Translations under genes and position numbers: made by a program
The notes under the pieces: model-generated
What the model was told of the DNA's origin: nothing
Seen by the model: only the letters and a program-made list of their open reading frames with translations
Databases searched by the model: none
Shown: one piece after another, positions 29,586-39,686 of the stretch
Layout: the number at the start of each line of letters is the position of its first letter
Numbering within the stretch: the first letter of the stretch is position 1
Assembly (NCBI GenBank): GCA_009859145.1
Contig: VRVR01000001.1
Coordinates: 372,001 to 436,000 of the forward strand
Source: Andalucia godoyi
Lineage: Eukaryota > Discoba > Jakobea > Jakobida > Andaluciidae
Direction: 5' to 3'
Length of the DNA: 64,000 bases

Positions 29586-30118
29586 AATGGTGTTATGCTC
29601 CTCAATGTCCATTTGTTCTGATTCCTATTCTTTCTTTCATTCTGTATCATATATTATCTTTTAATTATTATTTTTTTCGTGATGATCGCTTCATTCTCTC
29701 TTTTTATTATTATCAAGATTAATTAAAGACAAGAAAAAAGAGGCAAGAATCCTTGGTCCTTTCCCTCCTCCGTTTATTCTCTTTTTTTCCAAAAGAACAA
29801 AATACGCCAAAAATGAGTGCGATTGCTGGCTCTTTGTTCCGTTTTGTAATCGGTGCTCACATGTATCACATAATCGCTGTTGTCCTGTCGCTCGGACGCA
29901 CACGGCACATGGCACCTCGCGAGTTCACTCACCATAAGTAACCAAAGTGACCAAACAGCAACACAATGACAGAAGCATGATCTCCATAAAAAGACCGTAG
30001 TCGTTGTCGCATGCAAGTGGGGCGGACTTCTGCCTTTTGTTGGGCTGTTCTGCGTCCGCAGCGTTTTGTTTGTTGTGGATTCTCCCGAGCGGATTAGAAG
30101 AGAGTCATTGGCGAGAGA
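29586..30118. other. intergenic, AT-rich
   Basis: This AT-rich region lies between the SPTSSA-like gene and MED22, with TTATTATT and A-rich runs at about 29655-29740. I see no coding signal. It probably holds the SPTSSA 3' end and the MED22 promoter. Confidence 0.45.
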
Positions 30119-30529
30119 ATGAGTTTGAGGAAAATTCAAAGCGAACTTCACGAAAAGATCGATGCCGCAATGTCTGGCATTGTTGCGAACTTGGGTGCAA
30201 TTGCCTCCGCGTCCAAGATCTCGGAGTCGCACCAGTCGACTTCGGATGCACTGTCCATTCGGGTGCACGCTGACGCAATTGTGACGCACATCCAGTCGCT
30301 GCTGGACGTTGTGGATGCGGTGCGCATGAACCGCATCTTGTACGATGCACAACGAGTCACCTCTGGAGTCGATGCGCTGAAAGCGACGCTTGAAAGAGAG
30401 TACGAATCGGCCATGGAGTCTGTGCAGACGAACCGATCCAACGTTGTGCAAGCACTGGACGTGCTCAACAGCTTCAAGGTGAAGGCTACTGTGAATGACG
30501 CCAGTCAGGTTGAGCCTATGATGGAATGA
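30119..30529 (+). CDS. MED22: Mediator subunit 22 (Surf5-like)
   Basis: MED22 is a small coiled-coil subunit of the Mediator head module, which passes regulatory signals to RNA polymerase II. The 136-residue protein is entirely helical. Its order of helices matches MED22: RKIQSELHEKIDAAMSGIV, then a short loop, then LSIRVHADAIVTHIQSLLDV, where the MED22 signature reads YEMHVRAANIVRAGESL-. The last helix ends in VNDASQVEPMME. Length agrees with the family (about 140-200). The stop lies 38 bases from the stop of the convergent CFAP46 gene. The call rests on pattern memory; short helical proteins can mislead. Confidence 0.68.
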   Translation: MSLRKIQSELHEKIDAAMSGIVANLGAIASASKISESHQSTSDALSIRVHADAIVTHIQSLLDVVDAVRMNRILYDAQRVTSGVDALKATLEREYESAMESVQTNRSNVVQALDVLNSFKVKATVNDASQVEPMME

Positions 30530-30567
30530 TCCGCAGCACCAGTGTTTCAGCGAGTTGTTTTGGTTTA

Positions 30568-33500
30568 CTATTGCTTTTTCCCTGCCGCTTTTCCTTCCGG
30601 AACGTCCACATATCCTGGAACCGGGATTCCAAAGTAGACGACACCGTTTCGCACAGCACCCGTTTCTGTAGCGGTCTCAGGAGCCTTTCTCCATTTGCGG
30701 TGCAACACTTCAGGCATTGACCTTGAAGGTTCCTCGATTGATGATTGGATCATTGTGCGAAGGAACGAGCATGCTGCCTTTTCTGAGATCGGCACGGGCG
30801 TGGTAATCACTGCACAGCAACCGTTCAAAGAGCTAATTGCTGCAAAACTGATCTGCGATTCACAGATGCGTCGTCGCAACGGTGTTTCAGTAAAATGCTT
30901 CTTTCTTCTTTCCGAACTCTTTTCGGTGCTCTCCACCTGCAAGTTGAAAACAGCTTCAAGGCCAGACATTTCCACACCAATCACGTGACTTGCGCGAACA
31001 GAAGCAAGAAGAGGTTCGTAGCCAATGCGATACAAACACCGTTGGTTCGAAAGCAGTGTTGTGAATTCAGCGTTGGAAACGATCCTATCAACGCCACCAT
31101 ACAGTCCTTTCCATTCCTTGGTAGCGGACGATGCAAACCCACCCACAACTTCCTTCTTGAAAAGATCAGACAGGGTATCCTTGGGATGAGATTCAGAAAA
31201 CTCGTCAACAACAAAGAACGCTGCGTTACGAGGGACCCCCGTAATCTTCGGAAGCGATTCTTTTCGAGAAAGATGAAGGTACAGTGAGAAATCCCGCGAC
31301 ACCGCAGATAACGGAATGTCCAAAACTCGGTCCAAGACATCGAAGTTCACAAAATGCATGGACGGTTGGGATAAAACGCACAAGCAAGAGTCCTTCAAAG
31401 ACAATCCTTCGGAAAACGAAGCAATTCGAGCAGGCACTTGTTCAAAAACTTCGGCCAAAAGCTGTGACGACAACCGACACACCGAGACCCCGTCAAAGGC
31501 CTCGGTGGATGCCCGAATAGCCACCAGGGCTCGAGAGAAGTCCGCGGGAGCATCGGGAAAATCAACAAACGACTGTCCGCGAAAGAGTATGCTTATCGGT
31601 ACAAACGGCTCCTCAAACATAGGGCGAATGCAAGCACAAATCGAGGTATTTTCCGCAACTAATGCCTTGAGCGAATCAAAGTCATTCTCGGATTTGTTCA
31701 AATAACGAGCTCGGACGTTCTCCCACATGTCCGGGAGGGCGCTCTTCATCCGATGGAAACGATCGGAAATTGCACCGTTGCATTGCCGAATGAATTCGAA
31801 AGCATTCTTCAGACGAACATCCCGATAATCCGTGTCGGCAAGAGACTCCAAGATGCCTGCGCATTCCCAAGCAGATCGCAAACCCAGAGCAAGATGGAAG
31901 TACTTTGCAGACTTATCAAGGAAGGCAAGATACAAGGACGCACGCGAAGCAGTCAGCATATCATTCTCCGCAAGGCTTATCTTTAAAGACGAAAACAGAT
32001 CAGTAGACGCCCTGCCCATGAGCAGATGTCTATTAGAATCATCCAAATCCGATTCCGCAAACTTTAGTCTCCACGACACAGCAAGACCTCGCATGAGACT
32101 CGCAGCAGCCTGCACTGTTTGAGATTCGCACAAGACAGCAGCTGATTCAGAGAGAGACAAGACAACCTGCCACAGATGACCATCGACGGCAGGTTTGAGA
32201 CCCTCTTCTGCCATCGCATCCTTCAAAAACTCCCGAACCGGTGTGTCGTCTTGCCCCGTTGTGGCGGGAGGAAAGAACGGAGTTTCCATGCGTTCAATTG
32301 CCGATTTGTGGGTTTGCTCAATCACATACAAGTCGAGGTAGACTTGTGCGATCAACAGCAACAAGCTGGCAACCACAGATGAAAAGGGAGATTGCGTGAC
32401 TTCCGAGAGGTCTCCGATGGAATTCGTTTTTAGAAGTCCCAGCATTTGTTCCGCATACGACGTTCCGTAGACACTTGTCAATGTTACCAAAATGCTCCTC
32501 TTCTCCAGCGCTCGCACAAACATGCTGAGCTGATATTCAAATTGAATCATTGCCTTGTCAACTTCAAAGGAGAAAATGCAGTCTCCAAACTTTCCGACAC
32601 GAGTCTTGGCAGCCTTCAAATAAAAACGGATATCGTCGATTTCAGGCGCCAAGGCAGGCAAGGGTGCTGTCATCAATTTCGAAAACAGGATGCTTGATAG
32701 ATAGGAAGCAAGTTGCAAAGATAATTTCGCGATGACCAGATTGCTGTCCAAGGCGCCATTCAAAGGCCTGTCAACGAAGGTTTCGAGAATGCGACAGGCA
32801 TCCCGCAACGTGCAAAGGCAGCCGTTGACGTCGTCCCGCTGCCAATAAGAGCCTGCAAGCTGTGTAACACTCACGCACCAGGTGGACAGATCACCGAAGC
32901 ACAAGGATTGCCCAAAACGCAAGTACTCTACGGAACCGTCAACGTCTCCCTCGAATTTTCGCAAAATAGACAGCAGATACAAAGTTTGAGGAAGAATATC
33001 CAAATCTCCAAACGCTTTGGCGTGGCGAAGACATTCGGTCGCCAAATCCTTTGATTGCGAGAACTCACCCAGCAGCAGCAGTTCCTGGGCCTGGCGCAGC
33101 CACATTTCGCGAATCGTCAATGGTCGCAAAACCATCTGTTTGAAGGGTGACGCGCTGCGCATCTTGTTCAGCACAGCATCTTGGATAACACTCATGGGAT
33201 CAACGGTTTGCAAGGAAACAAACTGCGAAACCTCCTGGAAGAACACCTTCTTTTGCCTGGAACTCAATCCGGTAGCAGACACAATTTTGTCGTAGTCATC
33301 CTTAACGACTGAAGACTGCGGAAATCCAAGAGACACGTGCAATCGGTGCTTTCGCAACTTGTACACGCACCCAAGATCAGCATTGCACATAACATGATCT
33401 GTCACGAACTCGGCAAACTTCAGTAAAGAAGGCTCCAAATGCCACAGCCCCGTATTATCCAACACGCTTATCAAAGAGTCAACAAATGCCAACGACAGTT

Positions 33501-36500
33501 CCGGTTTCTCGATCGATACCCTGTTGAGCGCGAACGCCGACACAGAACCCTTCATCCGATCGATAACAGACGGCGGAAAATCGTACATCATCCATTCCGC
33601 TTGAGACGCCGGAAACACGATCTTTTCAAGGACGCTGGGCTTGCCGGACGCGTCCAAGCTCGCAGCATCTTCTGCAAATTGGTTCAGAAAACGTGACGTT
33701 GTCTCAAACAACTTGGCGTAACAACGGACCGCGAGTTGGGAGAAGCGGACTCTGTCACGATAATCCTTCGCAAGAAGCGCTAGCAACACGTATGTCCGTG
33801 AAAGAAGCTCCAGATTCTTGCAGCTTAGGCCCAATTCCTCTTCGATACTTGCTGCAAGCTCTTTCAGAAGCACACTCCGCTTTGAACTGCGCATGGAGGA
33901 CTTGGACAACTTCGAAGACGCCCGGGAGCTGGACCCGGACAATTTGGAGATTTTTGACGCGCCAGACATTCGAGAGCGCTTTGAAATCACAGAGCGAGAG
34001 TCACCATGGGGAGATTGCGCACCATCTCCTGCGTCGGAAGAGTCCTTGTCGAGCAAAGTATCTGCACAGTACAGCAGCAAATCAATGGTGTCTGCAATTG
34101 GATAATTCTGGAAGAAACACCACGTTGCGTACTCGACAATAAACTCTACCTTTGCAATCGGATCAGGAACTGCCGCGGCCGCCTGGAGGAATGCATTCTT
34201 TTGTTCAGATACATCCTTCACAATCCCTGCAAATGCAATCCATGCCCTTCCCTGGGTTTCAGCATCGTACTCTTTGACGCGGGCCATCCACCTCTTGACG
34301 GTCGCTTCTGTGGAGCAGCGAATTGCTGCTTCAATAACCTGCTTGTGGAGCTTTCGGGGAACAATTTCAATCGCCTTGTTACACCATTCCAAACACTCAG
34401 CATCAATGCGCTCCTTGTCCGTTGAGAAGTATCGCTTCTCCCGCAAGGCATCAACCAAAGCCATAAAGCAATCCAACAATATCTGCCCCTTCGCAGCATC
34501 CTTCACGACACGAGGACCAAGGGTGCTGTTGGAAGTAAAGAATGCAAATGCAACGGCACAAATTCTCTCCAGCGAAGGAATGCTAAGCTGTTTTGTAACC
34601 GACGAATTCAATAATGGACTGACCGAACTCAGAAACACACCGAGGACGTCAAGCATAACGGCACTATTGACAAGATCAGACTTTGCAAAGTACTCAACGG
34701 CAAAGGCAATCTGTTCCAGCGCGTTACATCGCAAAGAATCCTGCGCCTGCTTATCCAAACGATTCGGGTCTATGAGCATAATCAAGCTTTGCCCCGCAAC
34801 ACGTCGAGCAGTGGCGAACCATCTCCACTTCTTCGAGCTCGCCGACTCCGGTATAGCACTGACAACCCGAAGCGCCAAGTCATATGCGACTCGGAAAAAC
34901 TTCCAATACAGGGACTTGGCTGCAATAATGCAACACGCTTCGAGTGGAATCGAAGGCGCTTTCAACGCCACTTCGCACGCCTTCTTGGCAATGACCTCTG
35001 GCTCCTCAGGCTTGGACCATGGCTGCGACAGCAATTCGGCAAACGAAAACAGAGACTCTTCTGCAGAAGCAGTTTCAAGCGGTTTCTGGCCACTCAACCT
35101 ACGAACGCGTGCTTCAAGACCAATCACTTCTCTTAAGGGCTGTAGGGACGGACGGGAACACTCGAGGAAGCGTTGCTTCCCTTTTAAACAAGATTCTAGC
35201 GCGGTTTTCAACGACGTGGAATCTGCCGGTTGTTCATAACAGGTGCTAATAGGCCGGTCAGCACAATGTTGGCAGATGAGGCATCGAACATAGGCTGAAA
35301 CAATTCTGAGCCAAGTTGCAACAGTCTCTTCGGAAACTGGGCACTTGGAGAGCACTGTTGGGGTAGCAGCTTTGGCATCCTTGTCCTTCTTAGGATCCTT
35401 CTTTGCGTCCAAAGAAGGGGCAGGAATGGATTGGGCGAAGACCTGGTCTACGGAGCTAAAGGCCTTCTGAAACATCGACACCAAATGGCCGCACCTAGAC
35501 GAACTAACTAGCGGAACATAGTGATTCCACACAAACACCGCGCCATTCACGATGCAAGTTTCATCCTTCATTTTGACAGCGAGGTCGAAACCATCACTGA
35601 CAAACGTTTCGACTTCTGCCTGCATAACAGCCACTCGGTGGCGAATCTTCGACGCGAGCTCAACTTCCGCAGGATCCATCGGCTCCAGACCGGCGTCGTC
35701 CGCACCCTGCGTTGCAGATTGCTGAGATGCAGTCCCAAAATCAAAATCGTTCACAGTCAGTTCCCCAAGATCATCTCCCCGCGCAGACAATATCCGAGCG
35801 TCGGCCATAATAAAACAAGCTCTCACAATGTCCAACATGAGCTCTTTGTGCTTCACAGCATCCCAGGAGCTCTTAGTTTCGCAAAGCAGTGGATAAATTG
35901 CTTCAATAATGGACGGAAATCGAAAAGCATCCCCCTGCCACCCGATTCTCACCATGTCTGCATACAAATACCCGCGGCGCAGCTTGATGGAGGTCGTTTC
36001 CTCAGGAGTTCGCAACAACTGACCTTGACCAATTTGATATCGTTCCAGTTCCAATCCGTCCTTGAGAATCGCCACCGCTCTCTCGAGAAGCGATCGGCGG
36101 ACATTTGGGAACTTGGCTTCACGAGCCTGATCAACGAGCAATGCAATCTGATCCTCCATTGAAGATGGTGATTTGTAAATATTGGTCCTCAGTTCCAGAA
36201 TCAAATCCAGAGGCAGTAAATACCGATCCATTGGGCGCGCCAGGCTGTACGTTTCCTTCGCAGTTTCATCGACAACATAGTCCAGGGCCAGCGCAATCTT
36301 CACTTGTCCAGCTGCTTTAATGAGCGTGTCTGTCGCAATTTCGCATCTAGAAATTTCGTAGTGGAACTTGACACGGAGAAGATGCAATTCAGACTCAATG
36401 TTATGCAGGACGTTGGCTGCGGCGACAAACGGGCGATAGATGACGGCTCGAGTATTGGGCTGCAAAAGATGCATTCCGATATTCCAGATCCAGACGCAAA

Positions 36501-37704
36501 TGTATTCCATAAGAAGGCGATCCGATGACCTTTCCGCTGAAGACAGTGCCTTTTCGAGCTTCTTGAGAGCAGATGACCGCTCATTCACGTTGGATTCTGA
36601 CAAGAAATCGTCCAGGTCCACCACAGGAAGAATGGCTTGCACGGCTTCCACGGACGTTCTCGCGGCCAAAGAAGGACAGCGCTTTGCAGCTGATTCGACA
36701 ATCTGCTGCGCTGTGGCTGCGACAACAGAGCCTGGAACAACAAGAGATCGAACAAACTCGCCCATGCTGTCCCAAAAATCTATGGGTATCTTTGTGAGAT
36801 CCACGGATTTACCAGCAGGAGTGTTCTCTGCAAGAGTTTTGTTGAAGAGCGCCATGCACTCTGCCAATTCGGAGTCAAGAGACTTTTGGTCTTTCAGAAC
36901 TCCCGATCGCAAGCACTGCGCCGCGTAAAACACCTTCAGTGCCGCCGTGGAACATTCGGAGACCTTGAGTTTCGCAACATTCGCTGCGTTCCCCCTGTTC
37001 ACTTCAATTGCTGCCCCAACAACATGCTTCTTCATTGCAGGAAGTTGTTTGTTGCACAAATCCAATGCATTTGCCATGGTCTTGATTGCATCATCGACTT
37101 TGTTGATCTCCACAAACCCGAGTGCCAGACTCATCAAGAGCCGGAGCCTCAAATCTATCCGCGAATCCGCGACTTCCTCGAGATTCTTCACGGTATCCTG
37201 CAACACCTGGCATAGCTTTCCCCGAACCCCAGCAAAGGAGAGCAATCGCGAAACGTTCCAAATGTGAACCGCTCCATTGTATACCAGAAATGCAAATCGA
37301 TCCTTCTTCTTGATCGCCAATTCAACACCTTTTCGAATAGAATTCAGTGATAGCAATGTTCTTTCCACAAGCTCTGCTCCCTTCAATGAGGAGCATGCCA
37401 GCGACTCGAGAAGTCCCTTCGCGAAATGTGCGCGCACCAAGTACATGGATTCAGCAGGCCTTGACTCGAGAAATGCGTGAATTGCTGCGAATCCGCATGT
37501 CGCATCTTTGAGTTCGTACGCACATTCTGCAATCTCCACTAGAGCATCAGGGGAAACGCTGTGAGGAATGCTGCTTCGACAGCCGTAGCGGAATACGGAC
37601 TGCTTCAGTGCAAAATCGTGCGCTTCATGAAGCTTTTCAAGGGACTGCAAGGACCGTGCTTCATCCAGCAAATGCGCAAACGAAATCCGAATTGCTTTGA
37701 ACAT
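30568..37704 (-). CDS. CFAP46: CFAP46, central-pair C1d projection protein
   Basis: CFAP46 (TTC40, FAP46 in Chlamydomonas) is a large TPR-rich scaffold of the C1d projection on the axonemal central pair. The single frame encodes 2378 residues, close to animal CFAP46 (about 2700). The N-terminal third has TPR-like helices, and the segment RFAFLVYNGAVHIWNVSRLL, followed by a RIDLRLRLLMSLALGF helix, lines up with the animal protein (YFLVYNASVLYWQ-V). A charged linker with KKDPKKDKDAK lies at about residue 775. A Ser-rich stretch with SRSVISKRSRMSGASK lies at about residue 1230. The start ATG at 37702-37704 opens directly into helices. The gene shares a divergent promoter region with the first NDP kinase. 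Confidence 0.8.
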   Translation of the reverse strand: MFKAIRISFAHLLDEARSLQSLEKLHEAHDFALKQSVFRYGCRSSIPHSVSPDALVEIAECAYELKDATCGFAAIHAFLESRPAESMYLVRAHFAKGLLESLACSSLKGAELVERTLLSLNSIRKGVELAIKKKDRFAFLVYNGAVHIWNVSRLLSFAGVRGKLCQVLQDTVKNLEEVADSRIDLRLRLLMSLALGFVEINKVDDAIKTMANALDLCNKQLPAMKKHVVGAAIEVNRGNAANVAKLKVSECSTAALKVFYAAQCLRSGVLKDQKSLDSELAECMALFNKTLAENTPAGKSVDLTKIPIDFWDSMGEFVRSLVVPGSVVAATAQQIVESAAKRCPSLAARTSVEAVQAILPVVDLDDFLSESNVNERSSALKKLEKALSSAERSSDRLLMEYICVWIWNIGMHLLQPNTRAVIYRPFVAAANVLHNIESELHLLRVKFHYEISRCEIATDTLIKAAGQVKIALALDYVVDETAKETYSLARPMDRYLLPLDLILELRTNIYKSPSSMEDQIALLVDQAREAKFPNVRRSLLERAVAILKDGLELERYQIGQGQLLRTPEETTSIKLRRGYLYADMVRIGWQGDAFRFPSIIEAIYPLLCETKSSWDAVKHKELMLDIVRACFIMADARILSARGDDLGELTVNDFDFGTASQQSATQGADDAGLEPMDPAEVELASKIRHRVAVMQAEVETFVSDGFDLAVKMKDETCIVNGAVFVWNHYVPLVSSSRCGHLVSMFQKAFSSVDQVFAQSIPAPSLDAKKDPKKDKDAKAATPTVLSKCPVSEETVATWLRIVSAYVRCLICQHCADRPISTCYEQPADSTSLKTALESCLKGKQRFLECSRPSLQPLREVIGLEARVRRLSGQKPLETASAEESLFSFAELLSQPWSKPEEPEVIAKKACEVALKAPSIPLEACCIIAAKSLYWKFFRVAYDLALRVVSAIPESASSKKWRWFATARRVAGQSLIMLIDPNRLDKQAQDSLRCNALEQIAFAVEYFAKSDLVNSAVMLDVLGVFLSSVSPLLNSSVTKQLSIPSLERICAVAFAFFTSNSTLGPRVVKDAAKGQILLDCFMALVDALREKRYFSTDKERIDAECLEWCNKAIEIVPRKLHKQVIEAAIRCSTEATVKRWMARVKEYDAETQGRAWIAFAGIVKDVSEQKNAFLQAAAAVPDPIAKVEFIVEYATWCFFQNYPIADTIDLLLYCADTLLDKDSSDAGDGAQSPHGDSRSVISKRSRMSGASKISKLSGSSSRASSKLSKSSMRSSKRSVLLKELAASIEEELGLSCKNLELLSRTYVLLALLAKDYRDRVRFSQLAVRCYAKLFETTSRFLNQFAEDAASLDASGKPSVLEKIVFPASQAEWMMYDFPPSVIDRMKGSVSAFALNRVSIEKPELSLAFVDSLISVLDNTGLWHLEPSLLKFAEFVTDHVMCNADLGCVYKLRKHRLHVSLGFPQSSVVKDDYDKIVSATGLSSRQKKVFFQEVSQFVSLQTVDPMSVIQDAVLNKMRSASPFKQMVLRPLTIREMWLRQAQELLLLGEFSQSKDLATECLRHAKAFGDLDILPQTLYLLSILRKFEGDVDGSVEYLRFGQSLCFGDLSTWCVSVTQLAGSYWQRDDVNGCLCTLRDACRILETFVDRPLNGALDSNLVIAKLSLQLASYLSSILFSKLMTAPLPALAPEIDDIRFYLKAAKTRVGKFGDCIFSFEVDKAMIQFEYQLSMFVRALEKRSILVTLTSVYGTSYAEQMLGLLKTNSIGDLSEVTQSPFSSVVASLLLLIAQVYLDLYVIEQTHKSAIERMETPFFPPATTGQDDTPVREFLKDAMAEEGLKPAVDGHLWQVVLSLSESAAVLCESQTVQAAASLMRGLAVSWRLKFAESDLDDSNRHLLMGRASTDLFSSLKISLAENDMLTASRASLYLAFLDKSAKYFHLALGLRSAWECAGILESLADTDYRDVRLKNAFEFIRQCNGAISDRFHRMKSALPDMWENVRARYLNKSENDFDSLKALVAENTSICACIRPMFEEPFVPISILFRGQSFVDFPDAPADFSRALVAIRASTEAFDGVSVCRLSSQLLAEVFEQVPARIASFSEGLSLKDSCLCVLSQPSMHFVNFDVLDRVLDIPLSAVSRDFSLYLHLSRKESLPKITGVPRNAAFFVVDEFSESHPKDTLSDLFKKEVVGGFASSATKEWKGLYGGVDRIVSNAEFTTLLSNQRCLYRIGYEPLLASVRASHVIGVEMSGLEAVFNLQVESTEKSSERRKKHFTETPLRRRICESQISFAAISSLNGCCAVITTPVPISEKAACSFLRTMIQSSIEEPSRSMPEVLHRKWRKAPETATETGAVRNGVVYFGIPVPGYVDVPEGKAAGKKQ

Positions 37705-38105
37705 TTTCGCAGCCTCTACTTGTTAATTAAACTGTTTGTCTTCCCCGTTCTAGGAGAAGACAGAATGAGCAACTGGAGCAATAAATTCTCCAGAGACCAG
37801 GAGACGAGACCCCTTCGATCACAACCCCTTTAACAAACGGACAGATTTTACGACCGCTCGCTGCGGTGCACTCTGTTTTTCCCATTTCCCAGTTTCCAAC
37901 GATTCTCTGAATATTAAAAAACGGAGGGTTATGGTTGTTTTTGCTTTTCATTTTTTTATTGTTCATGATCTTTATAATTACTTTTATATATTATTTTGGC
38001 ATTCCGTCCATCTCTCTGCCTGCGTGTTTGTCTTTCTGTCTTGTCATTCTTGGTTGCATTGCATCAAGACACCCAGAAAACTGACGATCCCCCCGAATTT
38101 GCACC
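37705..38105. other. divergent promoter region, CFAP46 / NDP kinase
   Basis: 400 bases lie between two start codons facing away from each other. The half next to NDPK is AT-rich (37910-37995) and followed by pyrimidine-rich sequence. No gene was seen. Confidence 0.5.
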
Positions 38106-38696
38106 ATGTTTTCCCGTGTCGCATCTTCTTTGGCAGCGTTTGCCCGGATGACCGTCCCTGTCTCGATTGTGACAGGCAGTGCTCTCCTGTCCGTGTCTCT
38201 CGCCATGACACCTACATCTTCGACAACGCTGAATGCCGACTCCAAAGAACGCACCTACATCATGTTGAAGCCCGATGCCGTGAACCGCCGTTTGATCGGA
38301 GAAATTCTATCGCGGTTTGAAAAACGCGGATACAACGTTGTTGGACTCAAAGTTCTCACTCCGTCTCGCGAACTTGCAGAGGCACACTATGCTGAGCATA
38401 AAGAACGTCCATTCTTCAAGGGGCTTGTGGACTTTCTGACTTCTGGTCCAGTCGTTGCGATTGTAATCGAGGGGGATAATGCAGTTGCGACTGCCCGCAC
38501 TATGATTGGGGTGACAAAGCCCCAGGCGTCGGCTCCAGGAACCATTCGCGGAGACCTGTCTATTGATGTGGGACGCAACATCATTCACGGATCGGACTCG
38601 GTTGAATCTGCGCGAAGAGAAATCGGCCTGTGGTTCCGACCGGTCGAAATCGTTGACTTTAAGCCCGTCGACCACGCTTGGGTCTACGAAAAGTAG
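38106..38696 (+). CDS. nucleoside diphosphate kinase with N-terminal targeting/membrane leader
   Basis: Transfers the gamma phosphate between nucleoside triphosphates and diphosphates through a phosphohistidine. The 196-residue protein has a complete NDPK domain from about residue 46: [20 protein letters not shown], then the P-loop region, then [12 protein letters not shown] with catalytic His161. The first 45 residues are Ala/Ser/Val-rich with few charges ([15 protein letters not shown]...), as in mitochondrial or organelle NDPKs such as NME4 or plant NDPK3. Import into an organelle is my inference. It is very similar to the 154-residue NDPK at 58454-58918, suggesting duplication with a leader gained or lost. 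Its end is about 30 bases from the convergent Fanzor remnant. Confidence 0.94.
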   Translation: MFSRVASSLAAFARMTVPVSIVTGSALLSVSLAMTPTSSTTLNADSKERTYIMLKPDAVNRRLIGEILSRFEKRGYNVVGLKVLTPSRELAEAHYAEHKERPFFKGLVDFLTSGPVVAIVIEGDNAVATARTMIGVTKPQASAPGTIRGDLSIDVGRNIIHGSDSVESARREIGLWFRPVEIVDFKPVDHAWVYEK

Positions 38697-38725
38697 CCGC
38701 CGCACTTCGCGCAACCCTGGACACA

Positions 38726-39060
38726 TAACGCCTACATTGCAAACTGAGTAGGCATGACCATCGCTAGTCATGCCGTAATCAAATGTTGCAACCTGGGCCC
38801 TGTCGCCATGGACTGGACGGGGGGGGGTAGGTCCCAACGCGTCTCGCGGCGTTCTTAGAATAAATGTTGTTGCGCGCACCCCATTCCAATCGCGATCAAT
38901 CCGGCATGAGCACTGTGGACATGCAAACACCCTCCAATGCAGCGTTTCTTCCCTTCTGCCGGCTCATTCCGCACCATACGAGACGTGTCGAATTTCGAAA
39001 GTAGAATGCAGTCATAACTCCCTCACGCAGCCATTTTACAAGCTTGCGATGCGTATCTGT
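38726..39060 (-). pseudogene. decayed Fanzor, internally deleted copy
   Basis: Reading the minus strand, about 39045-39019 gives KLVKWLRE. After a frameshift, about 39013-38969 gives DCILLSKFDTSRMV, the RuvC-II region. Bases about 38930-38874 give FACPQCSCRIDRDWNGVR, the second zinc-finger half plus the RuvC-III aspartate. The helix and first zinc-finger half (KTAR..TSKTCG) that lie between these in the copy at 2560-3040 are deleted. A further base insertion after NG shifts the frame, since in another frame the next codons read ARNNIY. The tail, 38822-38838 (GTTGGGACCTACCCCCC on the minus strand), then TTGCAACATTTGATTA and CAATGTAGGCGTT, is shared with the fragment at 63163-63320. The copy is non-functional. 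Confidence 0.82.
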
Positions 39061-39686
39061 CGTTAGGCTGCGTATCTGCTGATGTATCCGCAATCACGCG
39101 CCGCTTGTCGAGTGGGACTTGGTTCTCGTCCCGCACGGCACCCGGCTGTGGAATGGACGCCCCCCCTCTGCGGTAATCCGGCGTCAGAGGGATTGCGGCG
39201 GAAATGTCATACGTCTTGCGAAGCGTGGCAGGCGGTCCCGTACACTGTCATCGCGTGGAAAATGAAGAAGAAGAAAAAGGATGATGGAAGGAAGAAAGCG
39301 TGAACCGGCTATGGTTGCTGCTTTAAAAACTGTCCCAGAAATCAGTGTCTGAACAATTTGGTTAAACGAACAAATCCGGATTCTCATCTTCGTTTGCTTG
39401 TTGTTGTTTGTTGCGTACGTTCACGCATGTTGCTTTGTTGTCGCCTTTGTGAGAAACGGCACCAGTGCTTGTTGCAGGCTTGCAGCACTACTGCTGCTCC
39501 AGCATCCAGGTCTCCAGCAGCAAGTTGAACCTTTGCATTTTTTCCCTTCTTCACTCTCTTCCTTTGGAACGTCTTCAAAAAAAGAAAACAGAAGTAAAAA
39601 TTGCCGGTCGTTCGTGTCGTTCTTATGTTTCTTTCTTTCTTTTCTTTCTTTTTTTGCTGTTCAATCGCAGGAAGAGACCGACAATC
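39061..39686. other. intergenic upstream of Misato
   Basis: This region lies between the Fanzor remnant and Misato exon 1. It contains an AAG-rich run at about 39263-39280 and pyrimidine-rich sequence at 39620-39660. I see no gene; remnants of the Fanzor 5' half may lie at its start but I could not recognise them. Confidence 0.45.

Noticed and set aside
31034-31049. GTTCGAA box of a tRNA gene
   Set aside because: It lies within the CFAP46 frame and lacks an A box and a cloverleaf. I found no convincing tRNA or rRNA in the window.
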